The translations under genes were made by a program, and so were the position numbers. DNA of 64,000 nucleotides from Gammaproteobacteria bacterium (GTDB lineage Bacteria; Pseudomonadota; Gammaproteobacteria; Acidithiobacillales; Acidithiobacillaceae): the NCBI GenBank assembly GCA_023381645.1, contig JAMCRJ010000089.1, positions 1-64,000 on the forward strand. The letters are read 5' to 3'. The notes below the pieces were generated by a model that saw only the letters and a list, made by a program, of their open reading frames with translations, had not been told where the DNA came from and made no database searches. This document shows positions 53,981 to 63,419 of this stretch, piece by piece (position 1 is the first letter of the stretch; each line of letters starts with the position of its first letter).

Positions 53981-54727
53981 TTAGACGTCATTGGGATTTT
54001 CGCCAGTTGCCAGCAAATGCTGGAGAACAATACCGGACAATACTACCCCGAAGAGCGCAGGCATGAAGGAAATGGTGCCATTGACCGTTTTAGCCCGCCC
54101 GCCCGCACCGGGTACTTCCAAGGGAGGGGCTGCGCGGCGCGGGGATTCATCGGAGAAGACGGTCTGCACGTCGAGGGACGCGCCATTCTTGCGCAGCAGC
54201 GCGCGCAACTCACGGGCCAGGGGGCATTTTTCCGTCTGGTTGAGTCTTGCGACACGAACCCGGCGGGGATCGAGACGATTGCCCGCCCCCATGCTGGAAA
54301 AAACCGGCAAACCCAGGGTCTGCGCCGTCTGGATGAGGATCGCTTTGCAGGCGATGGCATCAATGCAATCCACGACCATTTCCGCACCGCTGTCCGCCAG
54401 CAGGCGTGTGGCATTGTCCGCGCTGATGAACTCCTGATGGGTTTCAAGCACACAATCGGGATAAATATCCCGAATCCGCTCCGCCATTATCGCCACCTTG
54501 GGCTGATCCAGCGTGGAATGCAGGGCGACGATTTGCCGGTTGATATTGGAAATGCTGACCACGTCGTGGTCAATGAGCGTGATATGCCCTATCCCGGCAC
54601 GGGCAAGGTTTTCTGCGACATAACCGCCAACGCCACCGACGCCGGCAAGGAGCACATGGCGGTCGCGCAGATTCGCGACAGCGGAAGCGCCCAGGAGAAT
54701 TTCGGTACGAGCGAAGGCATGGGGCAT
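53981..54727 (-). CDS. tcdA: tRNA threonylcarbamoyladenosine dehydratase
   Basis: The 248-aa protein is a ThiF/E1-like enzyme of the TcdA (CsdL/YgdL) branch, which cyclises t6A in tRNA. Motifs: VLLAGVGGVGGYVAENLARAGIGHI (ATP site) near residue 28, DHDVVSISNINRQ, VVDCIDAIACKAILI near residue 118, and a C-terminal helix (LFGVVLSGIVLQHLL) typical of the family. It overlaps tatD at 54727 by one base, so the two are coupled. Confidence 0.9.
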   Translation of the reverse strand: MPHAFARTEILLGASAVANLRDRHVLLAGVGGVGGYVAENLARAGIGHITLIDHDVVSISNINRQIVALHSTLDQPKVAIMAERIRDIYPDCVLETHQEFISADNATRLLADSGAEMVVDCIDAIACKAILIQTAQTLGLPVFSSMGAGNRLDPRRVRVARLNQTEKCPLARELRALLRKNGASLDVQTVFSDESPRRAAPPLEVPGAGGRAKTVNGTISFMPALFGVVLSGIVLQHLLATGENPNDV

Positions 54728-55542
54728 TATGACACGTCCTGAAGATGAAATAAGGTAAGGGCGTTTTGCGCGGTAATCCGGGCAATTTCCTGAACCGGAG
54801 TATGGCGCAACTGCGCTATATCAGCGATGATCTCGAGAAGATATGCGGGTTCATTGCGAGCGCCGGGATGCGCATGGGGCGGTTGCCACGGGGCATCCGT
54901 CTCTGCGAGCAGAAATTCCGTCGGAAGTGTGGCCGCTATCGCCCGCAGACGCCGGGCGCGAGGATACGTAATGGCGCCGCCGAGTCCCAGTAAAAACCCC
55001 ATATCCGTCAATCGCTGAGCCTGAACGGAGCTGCCTGAGAAGCTGTGCAACACTCCGCGCAACCGGGGAAAACGGCGCAGAGTCAGGATCATTTCTTCCA
55101 GGTTCTGCCGCGCATGCAGAATGACCGGCAAGCCCAGTTGCTGCGCCATGGCGAGCTGCGTCGTGAAACCGGCACGCTGGCATGCAGCGTCAGGGGCGCC
55201 CGCACTGGCGTCGAGCCCGATTTCCCCCAAGGCGACCGCATCGGCAAGAAAAGTCGCCAGGGTCGCTTCCCATTGGCCATCCCGATCCGCCAGATAGAGG
55301 GGATGTACACCATAGGCCGGATAAAGTCCGGGCCAGCGGCGGCAGGTTTCCCTGAGGCGGCCCCAATACCTGGGGGTATAGGCAGGGAGGACAATTTTGT
55401 GGACCCCGGCCATGTCTGCGCGGCACAGAACTGCATCGCGGTCATCGTCGAAGGCTGCATCATCCAGGTGGCAATGACTGTCTATCAGGCCATGCACGGA
55501 CAGGTTCGCGATATTTTCGGCGCCAGCATCAAGGGAAGACAT
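54727..55542 (-). CDS. tatD: TatD-family metal-dependent nuclease
   Basis: The 271-aa hydrolase is a TatD-type DNase with a TIM-barrel metal centre: LIDSHCHLDDAAFDDD near residue 19, AYGVHPLYL near residue 75, LGEIGLDASAG near residue 109, VILHARQN near residue 140, SFSGS near residue 168 and LAETDAPW near residue 211. It is divergent from the ubiquinone hydroxylase genes. It is paired with tcdA, one-base overlap. Confidence 0.92.
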   Translation of the reverse strand: MSSLDAGAENIANLSVHGLIDSHCHLDDAAFDDDRDAVLCRADMAGVHKIVLPAYTPRYWGRLRETCRRWPGLYPAYGVHPLYLADRDGQWEATLATFLADAVALGEIGLDASAGAPDAACQRAGFTTQLAMAQQLGLPVILHARQNLEEMILTLRRFPRLRGVLHSFSGSSVQAQRLTDMGFLLGLGGAITYPRARRLRAIAATLPTEFLLAETDAPWQPPHAHPGARNEPAYLLEIIADIAQLRHTPVQEIARITAQNALTLFHLQDVS

Positions 55543-55669
55543 CTGCCGATCTTACGGTGGCGGAACCTGGGAGTAAACGTGCCCCTTTCTGGACCAGGAA
55601 ATTCAGTACTTGCTGCAAAGGGCATCTTGGTCTTAAATGGTTGGATAAAGTAGAGACCATGCGGGGGGA

Positions 55670-56902
55670 ATGATGCGTACGTTGACGGCAGACCTGGCCA
55701 TTCTGGGTAACGGTCCAGTGGCGCGCAGTCTGGTTCTGGCACTGGCGGACAGCCCGCTGCGGGTGCTGATGCTGGATACCTACCCCCTTGCCCAGGCACG
55801 ACCGCGGCTGACGGAGCGAACCGTCGCCCTGGCCCTGGGCAGTCACCGCCTGCTCCGTCGTCTGGGGGTGGCCATGCCTCTGGCCGATGCCGCCGCTATC
55901 CGGACCGTGCAGATCACCCAACAGGGCATCAGTGGCCGGGTACTCCTGGAACACAGTCTGCTGGACGCGCCGGAGCAAAGGCTGGGGGAAGTGGTCGGTC
56001 TGGAGATCCTGACCGACGCATTGGCCATGCCACTGGCAACTTGTCGCACCCTTCAGCAGGAATCGCCGGGGCCGTTGCAGGCCATGCAGTGGTTTCCGGA
56101 CCGGGTCCAGCTGGACTGGCCGGATTTGCGGGTAGAGGCGGCACTGACGGTGATCGCGGATGGCGGCCATGGCGAGCTCGCACGGCTGGCCGGTCTGCGA
56201 CGCATGGGCTGGGATCACAACCGTCACGCCATCATCGCCACGGTGACCCCGCAGCAGCCCCTGCCCGGCATCGCTTTCGAGCATTTTCTGGAGAGCGGAC
56301 CGCTGGCTTTCCTGCCCATCGGCAAGCATCAGTTCTCCATCGTCTGGAGTCTGCGCCCAGGGGATGCCAGTCGCGTCCTGGATCTCTCCGACGCAGATTT
56401 CCTGGTGGCCCTGAACCGCCAGCGACCTTCGTCACTACCGCCACTGGTCACAACCGGTCCGCGCAGTGTCTATCCTCTGTTTTTCCAGAGGTTCTGGGCC
56501 GAACCCAGCCAGCGCCTGGCATTGGCGGGGAATGCCGCACAAACCCTGCATCCTTTGGCCGGGCAAGGCTATAACCTGGGATTGCGGGATGTGCTGACTT
56601 TGGGCGCCCTGTTACGCGAGGCGGCCGAGCGTGGCGACGACCCGGGGAGCAGATCCCTGCTGGCCGATTACTCCCGTACCCGTCGCCGCGACCGGCTGGA
56701 GACCATTGCCTTTACCGAGACCATGAACCGCCTGTTCAGCAGTCCACGTCTGCCGCTGCGCTTGGCACGGGCCGCGGCTCTGACTCTGCTGGATCAGACA
56801 GCGCTGGGTAAGCGGGAACTGGCGGCGCGGCTGGCTGGCATTCATCTCCCGGTACAAAGCGCCATGCCGGATCTGGTTACGGACGGCTACCATGTCAGAT
56901 AA
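55670..56902 (+). CDS. ubiH: UbiH-like FAD ubiquinone hydroxylase
   Basis: The 410-aa flavoprotein is a UbiH/UbiI-family aromatic hydroxylase acting in ubiquinone ring hydroxylation. FAD motifs are LAILGNGPVARSLVLAL at the N-terminus and ALAGNAAQTLHPLAGQGYNLGLRD near residue 286, the GD-like motif with an N in place of D (AGNAAQ). The family is UbiH, but UbiI/UbiL/UbiM cannot be excluded. Its 3' end overlaps the second hydroxylase gene by 11 bp, so they form one operon with ubiK. Confidence 0.87.
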   Translation: MMRTLTADLAILGNGPVARSLVLALADSPLRVLMLDTYPLAQARPRLTERTVALALGSHRLLRRLGVAMPLADAAAIRTVQITQQGISGRVLLEHSLLDAPEQRLGEVVGLEILTDALAMPLATCRTLQQESPGPLQAMQWFPDRVQLDWPDLRVEAALTVIADGGHGELARLAGLRRMGWDHNRHAIIATVTPQQPLPGIAFEHFLESGPLAFLPIGKHQFSIVWSLRPGDASRVLDLSDADFLVALNRQRPSSLPPLVTTGPRSVYPLFFQRFWAEPSQRLALAGNAAQTLHPLAGQGYNLGLRDVLTLGALLREAAERGDDPGSRSLLADYSRTRRRDRLETIAFTETMNRLFSSPRLPLRLARAAALTLLDQTALGKRELAARLAGIHLPVQSAMPDLVTDGYHVR

Positions 56903-58079
56903 TGCTCGTTATGATCTTGTCATTTCCGGCGCCGGCATGGTGGGTGCCAGTCTGGCCCTGGCAGCCCAGCAGGCTGGCTTGCGCATCGCCGTGTTTGAAA
57001 AGCGCAGTGCTGCGGCATGTGCCGCGGCAGACCCCTTCGACCGCGCCAGCTTGATCGCCACCGGGTCCGTGCGTTTTCTGACCAGCCTGGGGGTTGATCC
57101 CGCATCGCTCGGCAGTGCCGTGGAACGCATGCGGGTATGGGACGCGGAAGACTCCGGCGGTATTCATCTGGACGCCGAGGAAGGTGGGGAAGAACTGCTT
57201 GGGTATATTGTCGAGAATCGTCGCCTGGAGCAGGCCCTGCATACGGCGCTGGAAGAAGCCGGGCTATATATTCGCTACGGGCGGGAAATCACCGGCGCTG
57301 CCCCCGATGGCAAGGCCATGTACATCACCGACGCCTCTGGAACACAATCCCGCGGCACTCTGCTGGCCGTTGCGGAGGGTCGGCAGTCGCCATTACGCAA
57401 AGCGCTCATTCAGGCGCCGGTATTCCGGGAAAGCTATGGGCAGGACGCCATCACCGCCACCGTCTGGATGGAAAAGCCTCATCGCCACATCGCCTATCAA
57501 CGATTCCTCTCCACCGGCCCGTTGGCGGTACTGCCTTTCGCTGACGACGCCGACGGACGTGCCCGCGCCTCCATCGTCTGGAGTGCCAAACAGTCCCGTG
57601 CGCGCCACCTGATGGCCCTGGATGATGCGCGGTTTCTGCGCGAACTGCATGAGGCGTTTGGACCGCAACTGGGGCATTTCCAGGAGATCGGACGACGCAG
57701 CAGTTATCCGCTTTCTGGCCTGCACAGCAGCCGTTATATCGGGGAGCGCAGCGTATTGCTGGGGGATACCGCCCACGGTGTTCATCCATTGGCGGGTTTG
57801 GGAGTAAATCTGGGATTTCGTGATGCGGAACAACTGATGGCGGCTATCACCACCGCCCGTCAGCGTCATGAAGACTGGGGCGAACCCTCCGTACTGCGCC
57901 GCTATCAAAGCGTTCGACGGCCTGATAATCTCGTCACCGTACTGGCTTGTGGCGCCCTTAGTCACCTCTTCTCCAACCGCAGTCGCGGCCTCGCCCGGCT
58001 GCGCGACCTGGGGATGCTGGGAACTGGTGTCATCTCTCCGGTCAAACGTTTTCTCATCCGTCAGGCCATGGGCCTTTAA
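56892..58079 (+). CDS. Second FAD ubiquinone hydroxylase (UbiI/UbiF/UbiM type)
   Basis: The 395-aa flavoprotein has the Rossmann motif VISGAGMVGASLALAAQQAG at the N-terminus and the second FAD motif LLGDTAHGVHPLAGLGVNLGFRDAEQL near residue 293 (given as LLGDTAHGVHPLAG). It hydroxylates another ring position than its neighbour. Which member is not decided by eye. It starts inside the end of the first hydroxylase gene and is followed by ubiK 11 bp later. Confidence 0.87.
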   Translation: MSDNARYDLVISGAGMVGASLALAAQQAGLRIAVFEKRSAAACAAADPFDRASLIATGSVRFLTSLGVDPASLGSAVERMRVWDAEDSGGIHLDAEEGGEELLGYIVENRRLEQALHTALEEAGLYIRYGREITGAAPDGKAMYITDASGTQSRGTLLAVAEGRQSPLRKALIQAPVFRESYGQDAITATVWMEKPHRHIAYQRFLSTGPLAVLPFADDADGRARASIVWSAKQSRARHLMALDDARFLRELHEAFGPQLGHFQEIGRRSSYPLSGLHSSRYIGERSVLLGDTAHGVHPLAGLGVNLGFRDAEQLMAAITTARQRHEDWGEPSVLRRYQSVRRPDNLVTVLACGALSHLFSNRSRGLARLRDLGMLGTGVISPVKRFLIRQAMGL

Positions 58080-58090
58080 GGAGATTGCAG

Positions 58091-58354
58091 ATGCAACACC
58101 GTATTGCCGACGATATCGCCGCCGCCATTGGCGACACCATTGCCCGACTGGGGACCGTCAAGGAAGACGTGGACAAGCAGGCGCGTGCCATGCTTGCCAA
58201 TGCGCTGGATCGTCTGGATCTGGTCACCCGTGACGAATTTGATGTGCAGCGGGAACTGCTCTCCCGCCTCGCCGCGCGGGTTGCCGCGCTGGAAGATCGC
58301 CTCGACGCCCTGGCACCCAAGGCCGCTTTGGACGAAGACGCCAGCAGGGATTGA
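58091..58354 (+). CDS. ubiK: Ubiquinone biosynthesis accessory factor UbiK
   Basis: The 87-aa protein is a BMFP-type (YqiC) UbiK: an N-terminal amphipathic part and a C-terminal coiled coil, with TRDEFDVQRELLSRLAARVAALEDRLDAL (given as TRDEFDVQRELL and RVAALEDRLDAL). It assists the Ubi complex in a lipid environment. The ATG at 58091 is preceded by AAGGAG at 7-bp spacing; the in-frame TTG at 58085 is less likely. Co-location with two ubiquinone hydroxylases supports the call. Confidence 0.9.
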   Translation: MQHRIADDIAAAIGDTIARLGTVKEDVDKQARAMLANALDRLDLVTRDEFDVQRELLSRLAARVAALEDRLDALAPKAALDEDASRD

Positions 58355-58357
58355 GCC

Positions 58358-59296
58358 TTGCCGCTGGCGATAGTCCACAGCCGCGCCCTGACCGGGATAC
58401 AGGCAGCAGGCGTCGCAGTGGAATGCGATCTGGGCCCCGGCCTGCCGACCTTTGCCGTAGTAGGTCTCGCTGAAACGGCGGTCAAGGAAGCCCGGGACCG
58501 GGTGCGTTCAGCCATTCAAAACAGCGGCTTCGAGTTTCCGGCACGACGGATGGTCGTCAATCTGGCCCCTGCCGACCTGCCCAAGGAAGGTGGCCGCTTC
58601 GATCTGCCCATGGCCATCGGCATTCTCGCCGCCAGCGGGCAACTTCCTGCGGCCGCACTGGAAAAGCTGGAGATGATCGGTGAATTGGCACTGGATGGGA
58701 GCCTACGTCCGGTGACGGGCACGCTCTCCAGCGCACTGGCGGCGGGACAGGCGGGACACGCCATTCTGGTGCCGCAAGGCAACGCCCGGGAGGCCGCTTT
58801 TGCCCAAAGTACGCCGGTCTTTGCCTGCGCGAACCTGGCACAGGCCGCCGCCCACCTGCGCGGTACGGATCGCCTACCTGAAGTCGACTGCGGTGCGGAA
58901 AGCCCCGAATCGGCCCTTCCCTACCTTGATCTGCGCGATGTGCGTGGCCAGGAATCGGCCAAGCGGGCACTGATCGTTGCCGCGGTAGGTGGTCATCACC
59001 TACTCCTATCGGGCCCGCCCGGCACGGGAAAAAGCATGCTGGCGGCACGACTACCCGGCCTGCTACCGCCCCTGCACCGCAGCGAGGCGCTGGAAGTAGC
59101 CGCCATCCACAGCCTGCAAGGGGACGGCTTCGATATCCGTCAGTGGGGCAGACGTCCGTTTCGCAGCCCCCACCATAGTGCTTCTTCAGCGGCACTGGTG
59201 GGCGGTGGTTCGCACCCGCGCCCAGGTGAAATCAGTCTGGCACATCACGGCATTCTTTTCCTGGACGAAATGCCTTCCTTACAATATTGCCAATAA
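58358..59296 (+). pseudogene. comM: ComM, truncated by mobile element
   Basis: The 312-codon frame is the N-terminal 60% of ComM/YifB, the AAA+ helicase that extends branch migration in natural transformation. It starts with TTG at 58358 (LAIVHSRALTGIQAAGV), has VGLAETAVKEARDRVRSA, MAIGILAASGQ, the Walker A GPPGTGKSMLAARLPG near residue 218 and ends at LFLDEMP. The normal continuation (EF...VLEVLREPLE) is missing: after codon FLDEMP the sequence becomes unrelated, SLQYCQ then stop. The last part of the AAA+ domain and the C-terminal domain are gone. ComM is a known hot spot for element insertion, for example AbaR islands in Acinetobacter. Confidence 0.92.
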
Positions 59297-59606
59297 TTTT
59301 TACAATATCTGGTGATACATTTTCAACATCCTGTTTATAAAAATAAAATAGCGTTCAACCTTTTGCGTTTCCTGCATCAAATGCAGGTTTCCCGCATTCG
59401 TCATTCCCATATTGGAAATTCTCACCAATCCGAGTATCCCCCATAGGTTCAAGGAGTTGGAAGATTCTCATGTTTACAGGTTGATTTGATGGCTTTGTGC
59501 ATGTTTTTTTCATTTAATGAGGTTTACACCCTCTTTACGAAACATATCTTCATGGTGTACAGTATCGATATGGGCATTTCCACTTTCCGGAGATTGCAAA
59601 CGCATC
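59275..59606. mobile_element. Left end of the comM-inserted element (non-coding)
   Basis: About 330 AT-rich bases separate the comM break from the first recombinase gene. The word TTACAATAT occurs twice close to the junction (59279-59287 and 59300-59308), 12 bp apart, which could be recombinase arm sites. No gene is seen here. The other end of the element lies beyond the window, so the full length and target duplication cannot be determined. Confidence 0.65.
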
Positions 59607-60740
59607 ATGGTCACCCGCAAGCTGAGATCCATCCCCGAGTCGCACCATGGCGCGACTGCGGTACCGCCAGTCTTTCGTCTGCCCGACAAGGACGAGGTGC
59701 TGTTTCGGGAAATGCTGGAAGCTTACGTCACCCGTCGTCGGGGTGCGCTGCGGCATCAGCACAAGAGTGTTGATCGGGATACCCGCATCATCCTGGAGTT
59801 CCTTCAGTTCAGCGGCAAGGCGCCGTGGTACTGGACCGAAGAAGGCTTTGAAAAGTGGAGTTATGAGATCGGTGTGGTACGCACCCTGGCCGTGAGTTCT
59901 CAGCGGCACTATCAGGGTGCAATCCGGGGTTTTCTCGCCTACCTTATAGAAAACGTCAAATTCCGCAATGTCGTGCGCCGGGAATACGGCGTCGATCTGG
60001 TGCAGATCTGCCATCCAGAGAACTGCATCCCCCATATTTCCGAGCGGGAACTGACCCGCGAACGGCCGGCACTGACCCATGCGGAGATCAACCAGTTTTT
60101 TAACGCTTATGATACTGCCATTACGGAAGCCGCCAGCTTTAAGACTAAGGACCTGCGCCCCCTGCAGCGGGACAAGGCGATGTTTTATCTGACCTATGCG
60201 GCGGGACTACGAGCCTCCGAAATCATCGGGTTGAATGTCTCTTCCTTCCAGCCCAATCCGAATATTCCCGAATTAGGGGAATACGGGTTTATTTCTGCCT
60301 GGGGTAAGGGCAGCCGGGGCAGTGGCCCGAAGCATCGGATGGTACCGGTCACACATTTACCCGTTGCTGCCTTGCTGGCGTGGTACATTCAGGAGATACG
60401 CCCGCTGTTTATGGACGTGTCAGACGCCAATGACCAGGCGCTTTTTTTCTCGGAGCGTGGCCACCGCATCGCCTTATCGACCTTTGAGGCGCGCTTTCAG
60501 CATGGAATCGCCCTGGCTAGACTGGAGGATCGGGGTTTTACGCCGCATTGCCTCCGGCACTCTTCGGTCACGCATGAGGATCTACGCTTCAGTGGGGAAA
60601 TGGTACGCCGCAAGCATGGGCACACCTATCAGGCGACAACCCAAGGATATATGCACCACCCCGACGAATTCGTAAACGAGGAAATCACCCGAGCGATTGG
60701 CTCACAACTGGACGCTTTACTGGGCAAGGATAAGGAATGA
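59607..60740 (+). CDS. Tyrosine recombinase A of the comM element (IntA-like)
   Basis: The 377-aa protein is a tyrosine recombinase with a SAM-like N-terminal core-binding domain and an intact catalytic core. Catalytic residues are in place: Arg in AAGLRASEIIGL, Lys/His in the KGSRGSGPKHRMVPV strand pair, HCLRHSSVTH (H-x-x-R-H), HGHTYQATTQGYMH with the nucleophile tyrosine. The ATG at 59607 is chosen because homology starts there; the frame is open to 59517. It ends in ATGA with the next gene, so the pair is coupled. Inserted directly into comM. Confidence 0.9.
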   Translation: MVTRKLRSIPESHHGATAVPPVFRLPDKDEVLFREMLEAYVTRRRGALRHQHKSVDRDTRIILEFLQFSGKAPWYWTEEGFEKWSYEIGVVRTLAVSSQRHYQGAIRGFLAYLIENVKFRNVVRREYGVDLVQICHPENCIPHISERELTRERPALTHAEINQFFNAYDTAITEAASFKTKDLRPLQRDKAMFYLTYAAGLRASEIIGLNVSSFQPNPNIPELGEYGFISAWGKGSRGSGPKHRMVPVTHLPVAALLAWYIQEIRPLFMDVSDANDQALFFSERGHRIALSTFEARFQHGIALARLEDRGFTPHCLRHSSVTHEDLRFSGEMVRRKHGHTYQATTQGYMHHPDEFVNEEITRAIGSQLDALLGKDKE

Positions 60741-61174
60741 ATAGATTGGCAACACTCAATACACTGGAATGGCGCGTGCGCGTGATGATGGCCGAACGCC
60801 ACATCAAAACCATTACCGAACTGCGCAAGCAACTGGAGGAGGTCGGAGTCGAGATTTCGACGACACAACTCAGTCGGATAGTGGATGCCCTTCCGACACG
60901 CCTCAGCTCGGAAGTCCTGGCGGGACTGACGACGATTCTGCGTTGTGATATCGGTGATCTGATACGGGTAGCCCGGCGCCGTCCACCGCCCACGGAACAG
61001 GACGCTGATGACCGTCACCCTTCTGACACCGTTTCCAACGCGCGCTCCACCGACGACGCGACACCGGATTCATCGCCCAAACGAGGGGTACGCCGGACGC
61101 GGGAACCGATAAGCACGAATATCACAGGACCAAAAGTCACGGCACTTCCCATCCCTGAGCGGCCCAAACGTTGA
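60737..61174 (+). CDS. Small Cro/C1-type HTH protein between the two recombinases
   Basis: The 145-aa protein has an N-terminal HTH of the Cro/C1 (HTH_26) type: EWRVRVMMAERHIKTITELRKQL and ISTTQLSRIVDALPTRLSSEVLAGL, with LRCDIGDLIRV. The last 60 residues are polar and basic, probably disordered. It is in the position of the small second gene (CDS2) in intA-CDS2-intB-CDS4 arrays. It overlaps the first recombinase by 4 bp and is 9 bp from the next. A recombination accessory or regulator role is inferred. Confidence 0.75.
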   Translation: MNRLATLNTLEWRVRVMMAERHIKTITELRKQLEEVGVEISTTQLSRIVDALPTRLSSEVLAGLTTILRCDIGDLIRVARRRPPPTEQDADDRHPSDTVSNARSTDDATPDSSPKRGVRRTREPISTNITGPKVTALPIPERPKR

Positions 61175-61183
61175 GCACCAACC

Positions 61184-62992
61184 ATGACTCCCGGCAAAGC
61201 GCATAAAATCTGCGGCTGTTGTGGTCGGTCGATGGCCAAGGCCGTCGCCGTAACGGACGGCGTGGCCTATTGCGCGACCTGCTATGCCCGCGAGTTCAAA
61301 AAAGTGCCTTGCGCCAAGTGCGGAAAAACCATGCGTTCGCTGGGCGGTAAAACACCGGCGACCTGTCGTTCCTGCAAGGCCCAGGATCGGCACTGTGTCC
61401 GTTGTGGTAAACCCGTGCCCCGCGCCGGCCTAACAGTAGAGGAAGGGGTGGTGTGCCCCTCGTGTGTACGTTATTACAAAGAACCCCAGCCTTGCGCGGT
61501 CTGTGGACAGAAAAGCCTGCGGCTCTCTCGGGATTTTCAGGAGGGGTTCACGGAGCCCGTCTGCAACCATTGTCGGTGCAAAAGTTATATTACCTGTCCT
61601 TCCTGTGGCAAACATCGGCGCCCGGTCGGGCCGGATGGACAGGGGCGCATTGTCTGCAAGCAATGCCTGGAACGCGCAGGCCCCTTCATCTGCCCGCAAT
61701 GCGGTCACGAAGGTCGTGCCTACAGCAAAACCCGCTGCGAGGCGTGCTATTGGAAAGATGCTGTCGAAAAGCGCATGCGTAGCGCCGTAGCACTCTTGTC
61801 CCGCCCTTGGGCCAAAGAAGCCTTCTCAGGGTTTACGCTGGAATTGCGGGAACGCGTCGGTGCCCAGCCAGCGGCTATGCGCCTGGAAAAGTATTTCCTG
61901 TACTTCGCGAAGCTCGATACACTGTTCACCACCCCCGGCGACATCACCGCCGAAAAGCTCATTATGGCCTTGGGTCGGGAAGGATTGCGCCGTTATGCGG
62001 TGCCACAGAGTTATCTGATACGCCATGGCATCGTACCCGCCTTTAGCGATGAAATCCTGCAGGCGGCCAGCGCCGAAGCCGCGCAGATCGCATTGCTGAC
62101 GGCATCCGAAGGTCGGTGGTATGCGGGTTTGCTACGGCGTTTTCACGCCCACCTTGCAGAAATCAATGCCCGCTACCGGACCCGGGGGTGGCAAGGCAAG
62201 CAACAGCGTTTCGTGCCGCGCACTGTGACCACTGCGCTACGGGCGGCGAAAATATTTCTGGATTTTCTGGAGGTTGGCCCGGCGGCTGGGGTACAGCATA
62301 TTCAGCAGATGCAACTGGACCGTTTTTTGGTGGAGCACCCCGGTTATCGGGATAATATCCGCGCCTTCGTGCGCTTTCTGAACCGCAAGGAAAAACTCTT
62401 CCGCAAGCTCAAGATCGAGTCCGTGCAACGCAATCTGCCCAAGGGCCTTATTCTGGATCGGGATCGCTATACCGGTCTGCTCCGCGCCTGGCTCAACCCC
62501 GCAGACGATGTACTCAAGGCCTCCCTGATCGGCACGCTCATGCTGCTGTATGCACAACCCGCCAAACGTCTCGTCCGGTTGCGCTTAACCGATCTGGCGC
62601 AGGGTACCACGGACGGGATGTATCGGGTGATTTTCGGTCGCACCGAGATTACCCTGGACCCGCGCGTGGGCCATCTCCTGGCCCGCTATTTGGAGCGGCG
62701 TCGCGCGCTGGCGACCATGGAAGAGACCGATGACACCGACTGGCTCTTTCCGGGGCGTCGGCATGGTGGCCACCTGCACGAAGCCATTGTCAGCTATTAC
62801 CTCAAAAAACAGGGCGTGACAGCGAATAGTCTTTTTACCACCGCCATTTACTACGCCTATCTCGGCGGGCTGCGCCACCCCAAGGTGCTGGTCAAGGCCT
62901 TTGGGATCACCGACTACACGGCCGTTAGATACTTGGAGATGATTGATCCCCGTCTGACTGCCGAGGTGGAGGCCAGAGTTGCCAGCCGATAG
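61184..62992 (+). CDS. Zinc-ribbon recombinase-like protein (IntB-like), degenerate core
   Basis: The 602-aa protein has an N-terminal array of CxxC pairs (CGCC, CATC, CAKC, CRSC, CVRC, CPSC, CAVC, CNHC, CPSC, CKQC, CPQC, CEAC), about six zinc ribbons over residues 1-190. The rest is a helical core-binding domain and a tyrosine-recombinase-like domain with LIGTLMLLYAQPAKRLVRLRLTDL and RYLEMIDP. The H-x-x-R pair of tyrosine recombinases is not visible at the expected place (SLFTTAIYYAYLGG) and the first Arg is displaced, so catalysis by itself is doubtful. Such long partners are seen in two-recombinase integrative elements. The ATG at 61184 is 9 bp after the HTH gene. Confidence 0.78.
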   Translation: MTPGKAHKICGCCGRSMAKAVAVTDGVAYCATCYAREFKKVPCAKCGKTMRSLGGKTPATCRSCKAQDRHCVRCGKPVPRAGLTVEEGVVCPSCVRYYKEPQPCAVCGQKSLRLSRDFQEGFTEPVCNHCRCKSYITCPSCGKHRRPVGPDGQGRIVCKQCLERAGPFICPQCGHEGRAYSKTRCEACYWKDAVEKRMRSAVALLSRPWAKEAFSGFTLELRERVGAQPAAMRLEKYFLYFAKLDTLFTTPGDITAEKLIMALGREGLRRYAVPQSYLIRHGIVPAFSDEILQAASAEAAQIALLTASEGRWYAGLLRRFHAHLAEINARYRTRGWQGKQQRFVPRTVTTALRAAKIFLDFLEVGPAAGVQHIQQMQLDRFLVEHPGYRDNIRAFVRFLNRKEKLFRKLKIESVQRNLPKGLILDRDRYTGLLRAWLNPADDVLKASLIGTLMLLYAQPAKRLVRLRLTDLAQGTTDGMYRVIFGRTEITLDPRVGHLLARYLERRRALATMEETDDTDWLFPGRRHGGHLHEAIVSYYLKKQGVTANSLFTTAIYYAYLGGLRHPKVLVKAFGITDYTAVRYLEMIDPRLTAEVEARVASR

Positions 62993-63248
62993 GACGTGGT
63001 GGCTGTATCTGATCGAGTGCCGGCGTGGTGGTATATACACCGGCATCGCGCTGAACGTGGAAAAACGTTACCAGCAGCATGTGACCGGCAAAGGAGCCAG
63101 ATATACGCGCATGAATCCACCGGTACGTCTTCTCGGCTGCCGAACCTACCTAAACCACCGCGACGCGGCCCAAGCAGAATGGCGAATCACGCAGTTACCG
63201 TCACTGGAAAAAAGACAATTGGCCATCGCCTTGCACAATCACGGATGA
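62979..63248 (+). CDS. GIY-YIG domain protein
   Basis: The 89-aa protein is a minimal GIY-YIG nuclease fold of the UPF0213/YhbQ kind: WWLYLIECRRGGIYTGI, GKGARYTR and the glutamate-bearing helix AQAEWRITQL. It starts with TTG inside the end of the recombinase-like gene (14-bp overlap), so it is coupled to it. It takes the place of CDS4 in the intA-CDS2-intB-CDS4 comparison; whether CDS4 proteins of those elements are GIY-YIG is not known to me. It could also be a passenger. Confidence 0.8.
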   Translation: MPADRTWWLYLIECRRGGIYTGIALNVEKRYQQHVTGKGARYTRMNPPVRLLGCRTYLNHRDAAQAEWRITQLPSLEKRQLAIALHNHG

Positions 63249-63419
63249 CCTCTATTGGACAAATCAGAATTAGGCAGCGAGCCCCGTAATCTCTGTCAGC
63301 AGTGCTGCATCAGCTTTCTTTCCCTATGCAGCATGAGTCGCAATGCGTGTTAGAATTACAAAATTACTGCCAAAAAAAACGATATATTCTCCAAAGGAAA
63401 TTTGGGGCGGCATACTGCA

